Assembly (NCBI GenBank): GCA_903892315.1
Contig: CAITHY010000035.1
Coordinates: forward strand, 1 to 27,343
DNA from: an uncultured beta proteobacterium
GTDB lineage: Bacteria > Pseudomonadota > Gammaproteobacteria > Burkholderiales > Burkholderiaceae
Direction of reading: 5' to 3'
DNA length: 27,343 nt
The first letter of the stretch is position 1; every line of letters begins with the position of its first letter. The position numbers were made by a program, and so were the translations under genes. The notes beneath the pieces were generated by a model. It saw only the letters and a list, made by a program, of their open reading frames with translations. It did not search any database and was not told the DNA's origin. This document shows, one piece after another, positions 18,212-27,310 of this stretch.

Positions 18212-18244
18212 AAAAGAGACTACTTTATTTAGTCTCTTTTTTTT
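18212..18244 (+). terminator. Terminator of aroG, embedded in the end of the adenosyltransferase gene
   Basis: A perfect 11-bp stem (18212-18222 with 18230-18240) around a 7-base loop, followed by more T to 18244. The A/T flanks make it bidirectional in principle. The right arm and T-run are also the last codons of the convergent minus-strand gene, whose TAA (18225-18227) lies in the loop. Confidence 0.85.
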
Positions 18245-18794
18245 CGTGCTTCCACAATACATCTGAACCGCCAGCCGCACGATTCAAAATACGCGAGAGT
18301 ACAAAGAGCAAATCGGATAAGCGGTTGACATATTGACGAGGGGAATCATAGAGAGGCTCCTCCCACCCTAAACGCACAATCGAACGCTCCGCTCTTCGAC
18401 ACACCGTGCGACAGACGTGAGCTTGAGCTGCGGCACGTGTACCGCCGGGTAGGATAAATTCCGTTAACGGAGGAAGCTGTGAATTATATTTTTCTAACCA
18501 AACATCTAGTTGCGCTACGTGCTCAGGGTTAAGTAGCTTGTAATTGGGAATACAGAGCTCACCGCCCAAATCGAATAAATCATGTTGCACCTGCAAAAAA
18601 AGGGCCTGCAATTCAGCAGAAATACTTGCTGGGATCTCCTCAGTCATTAAAACCCCGATTTCCGAGTTCAACTCATCGATATCGCCCATGGCGCAGATCC
18701 GCAGGTGATCCTTCTCTACGCGACTTCCATCACCCAAGCCCGTCATTCCTGCATCACCGGTTCTAGTGGCGATTTTTGATAGTCGATTTCCCAT
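18225..18794 (-). CDS. Cob(I)alamin adenosyltransferase, PduO type
   Basis: Transfers the adenosyl group of ATP to reduced cobalamin to make coenzyme B12. The 189-aa protein shows the PduO-family N-terminal ATP loop (TRTGDAGMTGLGDG), the DIDELNSEIGVL helix, the FILPGGT motif with following RTVCRRAERSIVRL, and NRLSDLLFVLSRILN near the end. The C-terminal tail is Lys-rich (HEKKETK) and encoded by a terminator stem. The ATG is at 18792-18794. A TATAAT on the minus strand at 18802-18807 would place the transcription start almost on this ATG, so a leaderless or very short-leader mRNA is possible, though no good -35 box accompanies it. No other cobalamin gene is in the window. Confidence 0.95.
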   Translation of the reverse strand: MGNRLSKIATRTGDAGMTGLGDGSRVEKDHLRICAMGDIDELNSEIGVLMTEEIPASISAELQALFLQVQHDLFDLGGELCIPNYKLLNPEHVAQLDVWLEKYNSQLPPLTEFILPGGTRAAAQAHVCRTVCRRAERSIVRLGWEEPLYDSPRQYVNRLSDLLFVLSRILNRAAGGSDVLWKHEKKETK

Positions 18795-18807
18795 ATGCCT
18801 AATTATA
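18776..18807. promoter_or_regulatory. Possible overlapping divergent promoters between the adenosyltransferase gene and glcD
   Basis: The two genes start only 18 bases apart. For glcD, TTGATA (18776-18781) and TAATTA (18800-18805) are 18 bases apart on the plus strand. For the adenosyltransferase, TATAAT is on the minus strand at 18802-18807. The two -10 candidates occupy the same bases. Both are single-motif guesses. Confidence 0.3.
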
Positions 18808-18812
18808 GGTAA

Positions 18813-20327
18813 ATGGCTAAAATGATTCTTATGAATATGGTGACCCCACCCCCCGAATTAGCCGCTATTAGCGCCCTTCAGTCCAAATTGGTCGGGGCCT
18901 TGCGCCCAATCCTGCCGGAACATGCTCTCCTATGGGAGCCAGAGGACACCATTCCTTACGAATGTGATGGTCTGGCCGCCTATCGTCGAATGCCTTTGGC
19001 AGTAGCTCTGCCAGAAACGGAAGAACAAGTCGCCCAAATTCTGAAGATTTGCTATGCGATGCAAATCCCCGTAGTGCCACGTGGCTCGGGAACTGGCCTC
19101 TCGGGTGGCGCAATGCCCCTTTCTCAAGGATTGGTGCTGTCATTAGCCAAGCTCAAGAAAATCATTGGCATCGATCCATTTACCCGGACTGCAGTCGTTC
19201 AGCCTGGCGTACGCAATCTGGCGATTTCTGAAGCAGTTGCCCATCTGGGTCTTTACTACGCTCCAGATCCCTCCTCTCAGATTGCGTGTTCAATTGGCGG
19301 CAACGTTAACGAAAACTCTGGTGGTGTGCACTGCCTTAAATACGGTCTTACTCTGCACAACGTTCTGCGTGTTCGCGCAATACTCATGAACGGTGAGATC
19401 GTTGAATTTGGCGGCTTAGCACCAGATGCGCCTGGACTCGATTTACTCGCCATCATGATGGGTAGCGAAGGCATGCTCGCCGTAGTTACCGAAGTCACAG
19501 TCAAGTTAGTAGCGAAACCGAAATTAGCTCGTGTGATCATGGCAAGTTTTGATGATATTGAAAAAGGCGGTAACGCAGTTGCTGCCATTATTGCAGCCGG
19601 CATTATTCCTGCTGGGTTGGAAATGATGGACAAAGCCACTACTCGCGCTGTAGAAGAATTTGTCCATGCGGGCTATGACTTAGACGCTGCAGCTATTTTG
19701 CTCTGTGAATCCGATGGCACCCCAGAAGAAGTGGCTGAAGAAATCGAGCGCATGACCAAGGTACTTGAAGAAGCTGGCGCAAGTGGTATTCAGATTTCTA
19801 AAGATGAAGGTGAGCGCTTGAAGTTTTGGAGTGGGCGCAAAAATGCTTTCCCTGCCGCAGGTCGCCTGGCAGCTGATTACTACTGCATGGACGGTACCAT
19901 TCCTCGCCGCCATATCGCCACCCTACTCAAGCGTATCCAGGGCATGGAAGAAAAGTATGGTCTTGGATGTTTAAACGTATTTCATGCAGGCGACGGCAAT
20001 ATGCATCCCTTAATTTTATTTAACGGCGCCGACCAGGAAGAATGGCATCGCGCTGAAGAATTTGGTACGGAGATTCTAGAAGCCTGCGTCGAGCTTGGTG
20101 GCACGATCACTGGTGAACATGGTGTTGGCATTGAAAAGATTAATTCAATGTGTGTGCAATTTGGTGAGGGTGAACGTGAATCGTTCTGGGGTGTGAAGAG
20201 CGCCTTTGACCCAGAAAAATTGCTCAATCCAGATAAGGCTATCCCGACCTTGAGTCGTTGTGCGGAGTATGGTCGTATGCGCATTAGTGGCGGACAATTG
20301 CCTCACCCAGAATTGGAGCGTTTCTGA
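18813..20327 (+). CDS. glcD: Glycolate oxidase subunit GlcD (FAD-linked)
   Basis: Catalytic flavoprotein subunit of the GlcDEF complex, which oxidises glycolate to glyoxylate and passes electrons to the respiratory chain. The 504-aa product has the PCMH-type FAD-binding region (VPRGSGTGLSGGAMPLSQG, then SIGGNVNENSGGVHCLKYG) and the C-terminal FAD-oxidase domain with FHAGDGNMHP and ITGEHGVG. The start at 18813 is followed by two further ATGs at codons 7 and 9, so the true N-terminus could be six or eight residues shorter; AGGT four bases upstream slightly favours the first. The stop overlaps the glcE start by one base. The three-subunit context favours glycolate oxidase over D-lactate dehydrogenase. 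Confidence 0.95.
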   Translation: MAKMILMNMVTPPPELAAISALQSKLVGALRPILPEHALLWEPEDTIPYECDGLAAYRRMPLAVALPETEEQVAQILKICYAMQIPVVPRGSGTGLSGGAMPLSQGLVLSLAKLKKIIGIDPFTRTAVVQPGVRNLAISEAVAHLGLYYAPDPSSQIACSIGGNVNENSGGVHCLKYGLTLHNVLRVRAILMNGEIVEFGGLAPDAPGLDLLAIMMGSEGMLAVVTEVTVKLVAKPKLARVIMASFDDIEKGGNAVAAIIAAGIIPAGLEMMDKATTRAVEEFVHAGYDLDAAAILLCESDGTPEEVAEEIERMTKVLEEAGASGIQISKDEGERLKFWSGRKNAFPAAGRLAADYYCMDGTIPRRHIATLLKRIQGMEEKYGLGCLNVFHAGDGNMHPLILFNGADQEEWHRAEEFGTEILEACVELGGTITGEHGVGIEKINSMCVQFGEGERESFWGVKSAFDPEKLLNPDKAIPTLSRCAEYGRMRISGGQLPHPELERF

Positions 20328-21472
20328 TGAGCCACCCCCATCCACAAATTAATGCATTCCGTGAGCAAATTCTGAATGCAGCCAAGAACAAAACCTCGCT
20401 CTCGATTGAGGGCGGCGGTACAAAATCTTGGTACGGCAATCCAAATAGCTATACCAAGCTAGATACATGTGCCTACTCAGGCATTTTGGAATACCAACCA
20501 GAAGAATTGGTCATCACTGCTTGTGCCGGTACTCCGCTAAAAGAAATTGAAGCGGTTCTCAAAGAAAAAAATCAGGTACTGGCGTTTGAACCACCTCATT
20601 TTGGCGAGAGCGCAACCTTTGGTGGCGCAATTGCCGCCGGTCTTGCTGGTCCAGGACGCATTACCGTTGGCAACTTCCGCGACTTTGTATTAGGTACTCG
20701 CATTCTCGATGGCAAAGGTCAGGATCTTTCCTTTGGTGGCAAGGTCATGAAAAATGTCGCGGGATATGACGTTTCTCGTTTATTACCCGGCTCTTTGGGA
20801 ACGCTTGCTCTTTTGTTAGAAGCCTCAGTCAAGGTCTTACCCAAACCTGCTGCAACTGCAACCTTACGCTGTCAGATTTCTCAGGAGAAAGCCCTCAAGA
20901 TATTAAATGAATGGGCTGGCCAGCCATTGCCTCTATCGGCAAGTTGCTGGATTGGATCTACCAAAGGGGGAGATGGAGAGTTAACTTTCCGTCTCGCTGG
21001 TGCGGCAGCCGCTGTAAAGGCTGCCATTCCCCTCATGAGTTCTTTAGTGATGGCCGCTGAGGTCAAAGAGGATATTGCGGAACATTTTTGGAATGATTTG
21101 CGTGAGCAAAAACTTTCTGTATTTGCCAATCTAGATGCCGATCAAACGCTTTATCGTTTAGCACTACCTGCAGCCTGCGGACCAATCACCATCCCTGGCG
21201 CTGCCGATGAAATCATTTTGGAGTGGCACGGTCAACAGCGCTGGATTAAGGCACCTGGCGATGAGGCCACTTTTAACGCCATCAAAGCGATTGCCAATTC
21301 CCATGGTGGCCATGCAACTCGCTTTAGACAGGGTACTAATGTAGACCCTAGCAATCAGCGCTTTACCTTACTATCCGAGCAAGCTCACTCCTTTGCACTT
21401 GAGGCAGTGCAAGAACGCCTCAGATCAGCTTTTGATCCTGCAGGTGTATTCGCTACTAAACGCCTTCCATAA
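20327..21472 (+). CDS. glcE: Glycolate oxidase subunit GlcE (FAD-binding)
   Basis: Second FAD-binding subunit of glycolate oxidase. The 381-aa protein has the PCMH FAD-binding fold (IEGGGTKSWYG near residue 30; LAFEPPHFGESATFGGAIAAG; KVMKNVAGYDVSRLLPGSLG) and a C-terminal part close to GlcD relatives but lacking the full GlcD C-terminal oxidase domain. It is slightly longer than the E. coli protein (350 aa). Its ATG shares one base with the glcD stop (TGATG), so translation is probably coupled, giving matched subunit amounts. glcF follows after 8 bases. Confidence 0.95.
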   Translation: MSHPHPQINAFREQILNAAKNKTSLSIEGGGTKSWYGNPNSYTKLDTCAYSGILEYQPEELVITACAGTPLKEIEAVLKEKNQVLAFEPPHFGESATFGGAIAAGLAGPGRITVGNFRDFVLGTRILDGKGQDLSFGGKVMKNVAGYDVSRLLPGSLGTLALLLEASVKVLPKPAATATLRCQISQEKALKILNEWAGQPLPLSASCWIGSTKGGDGELTFRLAGAAAAVKAAIPLMSSLVMAAEVKEDIAEHFWNDLREQKLSVFANLDADQTLYRLALPAACGPITIPGAADEIILEWHGQQRWIKAPGDEATFNAIKAIANSHGGHATRFRQGTNVDPSNQRFTLLSEQAHSFALEAVQERLRSAFDPAGVFATKRLP

Positions 21473-21480
21473 GTCTATCT

Positions 21481-22758
21481 ATGCAAACTCAACTCGCCCC
21501 TCAATTTGTCAACACGCCTGAAGGTATCGAGGCAGCCCGCATTCTGGGTAAATGTGTTCACTGTGGCTTTTGTACAGCCACCTGCCCTACCTATCAAATA
21601 CTTGGTGATGAGTTAGATGGTCCTCGCGGACGCATCTATCTCATTAAGCAGATCGCCGAAGGTCAAGCACCCACCGAAAAAACTCGCCTGCATTTAGATC
21701 GCTGTTTAACTTGTCGTAATTGTGAGAGCACCTGTCCAAGTGGTGTGCAATATGGCAATTTAATAGACATTGGTCGCAAATGGGCAGAAGAAAATACGCC
21801 TGAGCGCCCAATCGGCCAACGTCTGACTCGTTGGGCTCTAAAAGAAGGGCTCACTAAGCCGGCTTTATTTAACACGGCAATGACCCTGGGGCGCTTAGTA
21901 CGCCCATTGATGCCGAGCGGCATCCAACGGAAAATTCCACTGACGGTAAATAAAGCATTAGCCAACTCGACCGATGCCTATGCTAGACCCACTACAACCC
22001 ATCAGCGCAAAATGGTTTTGCTTGAAGGCTGCGTGCAGCCTGGCATGCTGCCAAATATTAATTCAGCAACCGCGCGTGTACTCAATGCGTTAAAAATTCA
22101 AATGCTTAGCGCGCCCAATGCCACTTGCTGTGGCGCACTTCGCTATCATCTCAACGATCAAGCTGGCGGCTTAGATCATGCCAAGCAAAATATTGATGCG
22201 TGGTGGCCCTTGGTTGAAAGTGGCGTGGAAGCGATTGTGATGACGGCCTCCGGTTGTGGTGTGATGGTGAAAGACTATGGACACCTATTTGCAAATGATT
22301 CTGCCTATGCAGCCAAGGCGAAGAAGATTTCTGAACTCACTAAAGATATTTCTGAGATTCTGCCCACCTTACAAAATGAGCTAGTTCAGTTGGTGGGTAC
22401 AGACCCAAAACCAGGTGTCGTATATCACCCACCCTGCACCCTGCAACATGGCCAACAAATTCGTGGCAAGGTTGAGGGATTACTTTCTAGCATTGGTATT
22501 GGCGTCCGTTTATGTGCCGATAGCCATCTTTGCTGTGGGTCTGCCGGCACGTACTCGGTGACTCAACCCGAACTCTCTGAACAACTTCGTAAAAATAAGT
22601 TAACCCACTTAAATGCAGCGTGTGAGGAGTCTGGTGCCGAAGTGATTGTTTCTGGGAATATTGGTTGCATTACTCATCTACAACAAGATGACACTCCAGT
22701 AGTCCATTGGATCGAAATCGTAGATCAATTGCTGACCAAAATCTCTAAGGCCGCATGA
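21481..22758 (+). CDS. glcF: Glycolate oxidase iron-sulphur subunit GlcF
   Basis: Electron-transfer subunit of glycolate oxidase. The 425-aa protein has two N-terminal 4Fe-4S motifs: CVHCGFCTATCP (C25, C28, C31, C35) and CLTCRNCESTCP (C75, C78, C81, C85). Two cysteine-rich CCG domains follow (CCGALRYH and CCGSAGTYS), as in heterodisulphide-reductase-like subunits. No membrane segment is apparent, so docking to the membrane is through partners. Length is close to E. coli GlcF (407 aa). The stop codon overlaps the yggS start by 4 bases (ATGA), so transcription and translation continue into the next gene. Confidence 0.96.
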   Translation: MQTQLAPQFVNTPEGIEAARILGKCVHCGFCTATCPTYQILGDELDGPRGRIYLIKQIAEGQAPTEKTRLHLDRCLTCRNCESTCPSGVQYGNLIDIGRKWAEENTPERPIGQRLTRWALKEGLTKPALFNTAMTLGRLVRPLMPSGIQRKIPLTVNKALANSTDAYARPTTTHQRKMVLLEGCVQPGMLPNINSATARVLNALKIQMLSAPNATCCGALRYHLNDQAGGLDHAKQNIDAWWPLVESGVEAIVMTASGCGVMVKDYGHLFANDSAYAAKAKKISELTKDISEILPTLQNELVQLVGTDPKPGVVYHPPCTLQHGQQIRGKVEGLLSSIGIGVRLCADSHLCCGSAGTYSVTQPELSEQLRKNKLTHLNAACEESGAEVIVSGNIGCITHLQQDDTPVVHWIEIVDQLLTKISKAA

Positions 22759-23480
22759 ATTCCATTGTTGTCAATCTGATGCAAGTCAGAGCGCGGATTG
22801 AGCTTGCTGCTTTAGCTGCAAAACGTGAGCCCGAAGAAATAGAGCTTCTGGCAGTTAGCAAAACCTTTCCGGCCTCAGCAGTTGAAGAGGCCATGCATGC
22901 CGGTCAATCCGCCTTCGGTGAAAACTATGTACAAGAGGCAGTTGAAAAAATGGAGAAGTTAGCCAAACTACGCCCTTGGTTAACCTGGCACTTCATTGGC
23001 CCCTTGCAGAGCAACAAAACAAGAGAAGTAGCGCAACACTTTGATTGGGTGCATAGCGTAGACCGCCTCAAAATTGCAGAACGTCTATCTACTCAACGCG
23101 GCGAGTTTCCAGATTTACCACCATTGATGGTTTGCGTACAAATCAACGTCAGCGAGGAAGAGAGCAAAAGTGGTATTTCCCTGGTTGAAGTTGAAGCTCT
23201 CTGTAATACCATTGCCTCTTTGCCAAACTTGGTTCTGAGGGGTTTGATGGCTATTCCCGCACCTAACCCAGATCCCGTCTTACAACGCCAAGCTTTTGCC
23301 GCCGTTCAGGATTGCTTTAAGCGGATACAAGCCACCCACTTCACCGAGCTCGGCTACCAGTTCTTTGACACCCTTTCAATGGGTATGTCTGATGATTTAG
23401 AGGCTGCCATTGCTGAAGGCAGCACCATAGTTCGTGTTGGGACGGCTATTTTTGGGAAGCGCGATAAGATTAGCAAATGA
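22755..23480 (+). CDS. yggS: PLP homeostasis protein YggS (COG0325)
   Basis: Cytoplasmic pyridoxal 5'-phosphate-binding protein that keeps vitamin B6 and amino/keto acid pools in balance; no enzymatic activity is established. The 241-aa product has the PLP lysine in LLAVSKTFP (K36), the FGENYVQEA motif, the WHFIGPLQSNKTR motif and the C-terminal SMGMSDDLEAAIAEGST(I/M)VRVG phosphate-binding signature. Its ATG overlaps the glcF stop and its own stop overlaps the proC start. yggS next to proC is a recurring bacterial neighbourhood; the link to the glc genes here may be purely positional. Confidence 0.97.
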   Translation: MNSIVVNLMQVRARIELAALAAKREPEEIELLAVSKTFPASAVEEAMHAGQSAFGENYVQEAVEKMEKLAKLRPWLTWHFIGPLQSNKTREVAQHFDWVHSVDRLKIAERLSTQRGEFPDLPPLMVCVQINVSEEESKSGISLVEVEALCNTIASLPNLVLRGLMAIPAPNPDPVLQRQAFAAVQDCFKRIQATHFTELGYQFFDTLSMGMSDDLEAAIAEGSTIVRVGTAIFGKRDKISK

Positions 23481-24346
23481 GTACAAATACAATCGCACAA
23501 AATAATAGCAATGCGCACATCACCTTTATTGGTGGTGGCAATATGGGGCGCGCCCTGATCAGTGGGCTACTTGCTAGCGGATTTGAGTCCAATCAAATAT
23601 CAGTTGTAGAAGCAAATGCTGCAACGGCCCTCAAGTTGCATGAAGATTTTGGCGTTCAGCTTATTGGCGCTCTAGAGCACATTGCTTTTGACTTCTCCAA
23701 AAATAATGTGCTTGTCATGGCGATCAAGCCTCAAGATTTCAATGTCGTTGCCAAAGGTTTGGCATCGAAGCTAAAGCATGCCAGCGCGCCTGGTCCGCTG
23801 ATTTTGAGCATTGCTGCTGGCATTCGCTTAAAAGATATGAGTCGCTGGCTTGACCACACACGCTGTGTGCGCGCGATGCCTAATACTCCAGCCTTAATTG
23901 GTAAAGGCATTACCGGTCTTTTTGCAGATGCTGCCGTTAATCAGTCTGACCGTGCTTTAGCTGAAACTATTTGTAATGCGGTAGGTCAAGCCGTTTGGGT
24001 AAAAGAAGAAAAGTTGATGGATGCAGTGACTGCTGTTTCTGGCAGCGGCCCTGCTTATGTCTTTGCGTTTCTTGAGGCAATGCAATCTGCCGGAGAGAAG
24101 CTCGGTCTGGATGCAGAGACGGCGCGCAAACTAGCCTACGCAACACTAGAGGGCGCTACACAGCTCGCCCATAACTCCGATGAACATGCCGGCGTTCTGC
24201 GCGAGAGAGTCACTTCTAAAGGCGGAACTACTGCTGCCGCTCTAGATGTCATGAAGCAACAAGGTTGGCATGAGATTTTAGAAAAAGCGATTGATGCGGC
24301 AAGTCAGCGTGGTAAAGCGATGGGTGATGAACTTGGCCAGAGTTAG
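23477..24346 (+). CDS. proC: Pyrroline-5-carboxylate reductase
   Basis: Last step of proline synthesis, reducing 1-pyrroline-5-carboxylate with NADPH. The 289-aa product starts with an N-terminal Rossmann motif ([15 protein letters not shown]) after a roughly 14-residue extension, has the conserved [17 protein letters not shown] loop, and the C-terminal signature [11 protein letters not shown] with [12 protein letters not shown] at the active site. Somewhat longer than E. coli ProC (269 aa), mostly at the N-terminus. The ATG overlaps the yggS stop by 4 bases. At its end the TAG stop interlocks with the TAA of convergent ubiA, leaving no room for a terminator between the two coding regions. 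Confidence 0.97.
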   Translation: MSTNTIAQNNSNAHITFIGGGNMGRALISGLLASGFESNQISVVEANAATALKLHEDFGVQLIGALEHIAFDFSKNNVLVMAIKPQDFNVVAKGLASKLKHASAPGPLILSIAAGIRLKDMSRWLDHTRCVRAMPNTPALIGKGITGLFADAAVNQSDRALAETICNAVGQAVWVKEEKLMDAVTAVSGSGPAYVFAFLEAMQSAGEKLGLDAETARKLAYATLEGATQLAHNSDEHAGVLRERVTSKGGTTAAALDVMKQQGWHEILEKAIDAASQRGKAMGDELGQS

Positions 24347-25206
24347 TTAATACCCAGACCCAACACAATTCCCAGAAATAAAAATCCGCCTAACCAGTTG
24401 TTATGGCGAAATGCCTTAAAGCAATTATCTCTATTGCGGGTTGACACTAACCTCAAGTGGTAGATTGCGCAAGCGAGCGCGGGAAACCATCCCAATAAAA
24501 AATAATTGCTCAAGTTCGCTAATTGCGCCACCCATAACTGACTCAGAAAAAGCATGCCGTAACTGATTGCAATAGCGACAACATCGTACTGTCCAAAAGT
24601 AATTGCTGACGTTCTCAATCCTAGGCGCAGATCATCATCACGATCGACCATGGCGTAGGCCGTGTCATAAGCGATCGCCCAAAAGATATTCCCAATAAAT
24701 AAGAACCAGGCCTCTAAGGGAATGAAATCCAAAATAGCCGCATACGCCATCGGGATACCAAAGCCAAAGGCAATTCCTAAGACGGCTTGAGGCATGGCAA
24801 AAAAGCGCTTAGTGAAGGGGTAGATAAAGGCAACCAGTAAAGCAAGTACTGATAGTTCTTTTGTAAATGTATTCAGAGGTTGAATGAGTAAAAACGCAAT
24901 GAGGGCCAACACTCCAGCTACAGCTACAGCCTCCTTACCAGAGATTGTTCCACTCGTTACGGGGCGGCCTTGCGTCCGCTTCACATGACGATCAAAATCA
25001 CGATCAGCATAGTCATTGATTGCACAGCCAGCGCTGCGCATTAAAAAGGTGCCCACCGTAAAGATCAGCAAAATAGACAAATCAGGCATGCCACTGCTTG
25101 CCAACCAAAGAGCCCAGAGCGTAGGCCACAACAGTAATAGCGTACCAATCGGCTTATCTAGCCTGATTAAGTATCCATAAGATATAAGGCGCTCTTTTAA
25201 ATTCAT
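24343..25206 (-). CDS. ubiA: 4-Hydroxybenzoate polyprenyltransferase
   Basis: Integral membrane enzyme that joins the polyprenyl chain to 4-hydroxybenzoate in ubiquinone synthesis. The 287-aa protein is strongly hydrophobic with about eight or nine membrane helices. It has both Mg-diphosphate motifs of the superfamily: NDYADRDFD (residues 64-72) and [12 protein letters not shown] (181-192). The first sits with the conserved CAIND and VTSGTIS context, which favours the UbiA branch over MenA or heme O synthase. The start is ATG at 25204-25206. It follows recG by only 10 bases, suggesting co-transcription from the recG side. Its stop overlaps the end of proC. Confidence 0.97.
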   Translation of the reverse strand: MNLKERLISYGYLIRLDKPIGTLLLLWPTLWALWLASSGMPDLSILLIFTVGTFLMRSAGCAINDYADRDFDRHVKRTQGRPVTSGTISGKEAVAVAGVLALIAFLLIQPLNTFTKELSVLALLVAFIYPFTKRFFAMPQAVLGIAFGFGIPMAYAAILDFIPLEAWFLFIGNIFWAIAYDTAYAMVDRDDDLRLGLRTSAITFGQYDVVAIAISYGMLFLSQLWVAQLANLSNYFLLGWFPALACAIYHLRLVSTRNRDNCFKAFRHNNWLGGFLFLGIVLGLGIN

Positions 25207-25216
25207 GGGGTAATTA

Positions 25217-27280
25217 TCAAGCCTTTAGAAATTCTGCTCGAGATCCGAGCCAGCGCTCTAAATGACGCTCTACTAGATCTGCATGCTCAACCAGCAAGCG
25301 TTCAGCCGCCTGTTGGGCCAACTCAATTAACCAGGCATCGCGTTGCAAATCGACAAAGCGCAACATAGCATCACCAGATTGCTTCGCGCCTAGCAACTCA
25401 CCCGGACCACGCAGCGATAAATCCCGCTCAGCAATGACAAATCCATCTGAGGTCTCACGTAAAGTTTGAAGACGCTCCTTAGCAGCCATAGAAAGGGGCT
25501 CGGCATACATCAAAATACAAACCGAATCCGCAGAACCTCTACCCACGCGCCCACGCAATTGATGAATCTGGGCATAACCAAAACGCTCAGCATGCTCAAT
25601 CACCATTAATGCTGCATTGGGTACGTCTACCCCAACCTCAATTACCGTAGTAGCAACCAAAAGTTGAATCTCATTGGCCTTGAAAGCCGCCATGACGGCC
25701 GCTTTTTCTTCCGCTTTTAATCTGCCATGCACCAAGCCAACTTTAAAGTCAGGCAAGGCCTGTGTCAGTTGCTCGAAGCTCTCAACTGCTGTTTGCAATT
25801 GCAGCACTTCAGATTCTTCAATCAAGGGGCAAACCCAATACGCTTGCAACCCTTTGGATAACCAACTTTGTAAACCGCCAATCACCTCATCACGGCGACT
25901 GGCTTTCACCACTTTAGTGGCAATCGGCTTTCGGCCTGGAGGTAATTCATCGATAACAGAAACATCTAAGTCGGCATAGTAGGTCATCGCTAAAGTGCGC
26001 GGTATGGGTGTAGCAGACATCATTAGTTGATGGCAGTAAAACAATTCTGAACCTACCCGTTGCTGAATCTCTAAACGCTGCCTCACTCCAAAGCGATGTT
26101 GCTCATCAATCACTGCGAGTCCAAGTTTGGCAAAGCTCACGTTTTCTTGAATAAGAGCATGTGTACCAATGATGAGTTGGGCATGCCCATTCTCGATCAC
26201 TTCTTGTGCCAGTCTTTTATCTTTGGCTTTCAAACTGCCTGACAGCCAGGCGATTTTTACCCCTAAAGGCTCAAACCATTCTTTCATTTTGAGATAGTGC
26301 TGCTCAGCTAATATCTCTGTGGGCGCCATGATGGCAGCCTGATAGCCATGATCCATTACCCGCGCTGCAGCTAAGGCGGCCACGACAGTCTTGCCGCTAC
26401 CCACATCTCCTTGTAGAAGACGATTCATGGGGAATGATTTGGAGAGATCATGGCTGATTTCAGACCACACACGATCTTGAGCATTGGTTAATTTAAAAGG
26501 TAGTGCTTTGAGCAAACCCGCTTCAAGGCTTTGTTTCTTTTCACTCGGAAAACTTGGCGCATGTCGCTCCTGACGAATCGCATGTGCACGCTTTAAAGAA
26601 ATTTGCTGAGCAAGGAGCTCTTCAAATTGCACTCGACGCCAAGCAGGATGAGTGCGCTCCAGCAAGGCCTGGGTATTGGCGTCGGCAGGCGGTTGATGCA
26701 AATAGATGATCGCTGCTTGCAAGTTTGGCCAGTCATTGCTTGGCAATAACTCCGCCATCAGTTTTTTGGGCAAGAACTCAGCCAAACTGTCTTGCAGACT
26801 TGGATCACGTAAGGCTTGGGTCACTGCTTTACGAATAATGGTTTGTGAGACTCCAACACTTGCGGGATACACTGGAGTCAAGCTCGCTGGCAAAGGCGCA
26901 TCTGGAGCTAAGGCTCGCACCGTAGGGTGAACCATTTCTGGGCCCTGAAAGCCTTCGCGCACTTCACCACGAACTCGAATATTGACGCCAACAGCCATTT
27001 GTTTTTGTTGGCTAGGATAAAAATTGAGAAAACGGAGGTTTAAGGTTTCAGTTTCATCCTCAATAGTCACTATCATCTGCCTTCTGGGGCGAAATAGGAC
27101 CTGATTGCGAATGACTACACCCTGAGTCTGGGCCGAGTTAAACCTACCCTGATGGATGGCTTCCTCAATAGTCAGCAGCTCCGTCTCATCCTCGTAGCGG
27201 GCTGGCAAGTGCAAAGCAAGGGCCATAGGGCTGTCTAAACCCATCTTTTGGAGTGTGCTTGGCGCTTGTTTAGTAGTCAT
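25217..27280 (-). CDS. recG: ATP-dependent DNA helicase RecG
   Basis: Branched-DNA translocase that remodels stalled replication forks, Holliday junctions and R-loops. The 687-aa protein (E. coli 693) has the N-terminal wedge/OB region, then Walker A (GDVGSGKT, residues 291-298), a DEQH box (392-395), motif III ([11 protein letters not shown]), and motifs V/VI ([11 protein letters not shown], then QLRGRVGRG). The final GERLL-like and [13 protein letters not shown] region is present. The ATG at 27278-27280 is the first in the frame after an upstream TAG; a weak AGG lies farther than optimal. It diverges from queA across a 30-base gap and leads directly into ubiA. Confidence 0.98.
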   Translation of the reverse strand: MTTKQAPSTLQKMGLDSPMALALHLPARYEDETELLTIEEAIHQGRFNSAQTQGVVIRNQVLFRPRRQMIVTIEDETETLNLRFLNFYPSQQKQMAVGVNIRVRGEVREGFQGPEMVHPTVRALAPDAPLPASLTPVYPASVGVSQTIIRKAVTQALRDPSLQDSLAEFLPKKLMAELLPSNDWPNLQAAIIYLHQPPADANTQALLERTHPAWRRVQFEELLAQQISLKRAHAIRQERHAPSFPSEKKQSLEAGLLKALPFKLTNAQDRVWSEISHDLSKSFPMNRLLQGDVGSGKTVVAALAAARVMDHGYQAAIMAPTEILAEQHYLKMKEWFEPLGVKIAWLSGSLKAKDKRLAQEVIENGHAQLIIGTHALIQENVSFAKLGLAVIDEQHRFGVRQRLEIQQRVGSELFYCHQLMMSATPIPRTLAMTYYADLDVSVIDELPPGRKPIATKVVKASRRDEVIGGLQSWLSKGLQAYWVCPLIEESEVLQLQTAVESFEQLTQALPDFKVGLVHGRLKAEEKAAVMAAFKANEIQLLVATTVIEVGVDVPNAALMVIEHAERFGYAQIHQLRGRVGRGSADSVCILMYAEPLSMAAKERLQTLRETSDGFVIAERDLSLRGPGELLGAKQSGDAMLRFVDLQRDAWLIELAQQAAERLLVEHADLVERHLERWLGSRAEFLKA

Positions 27281-27310
27281 CGTTAAAATCTAATACCTGA
27301 TGGTAATGCT

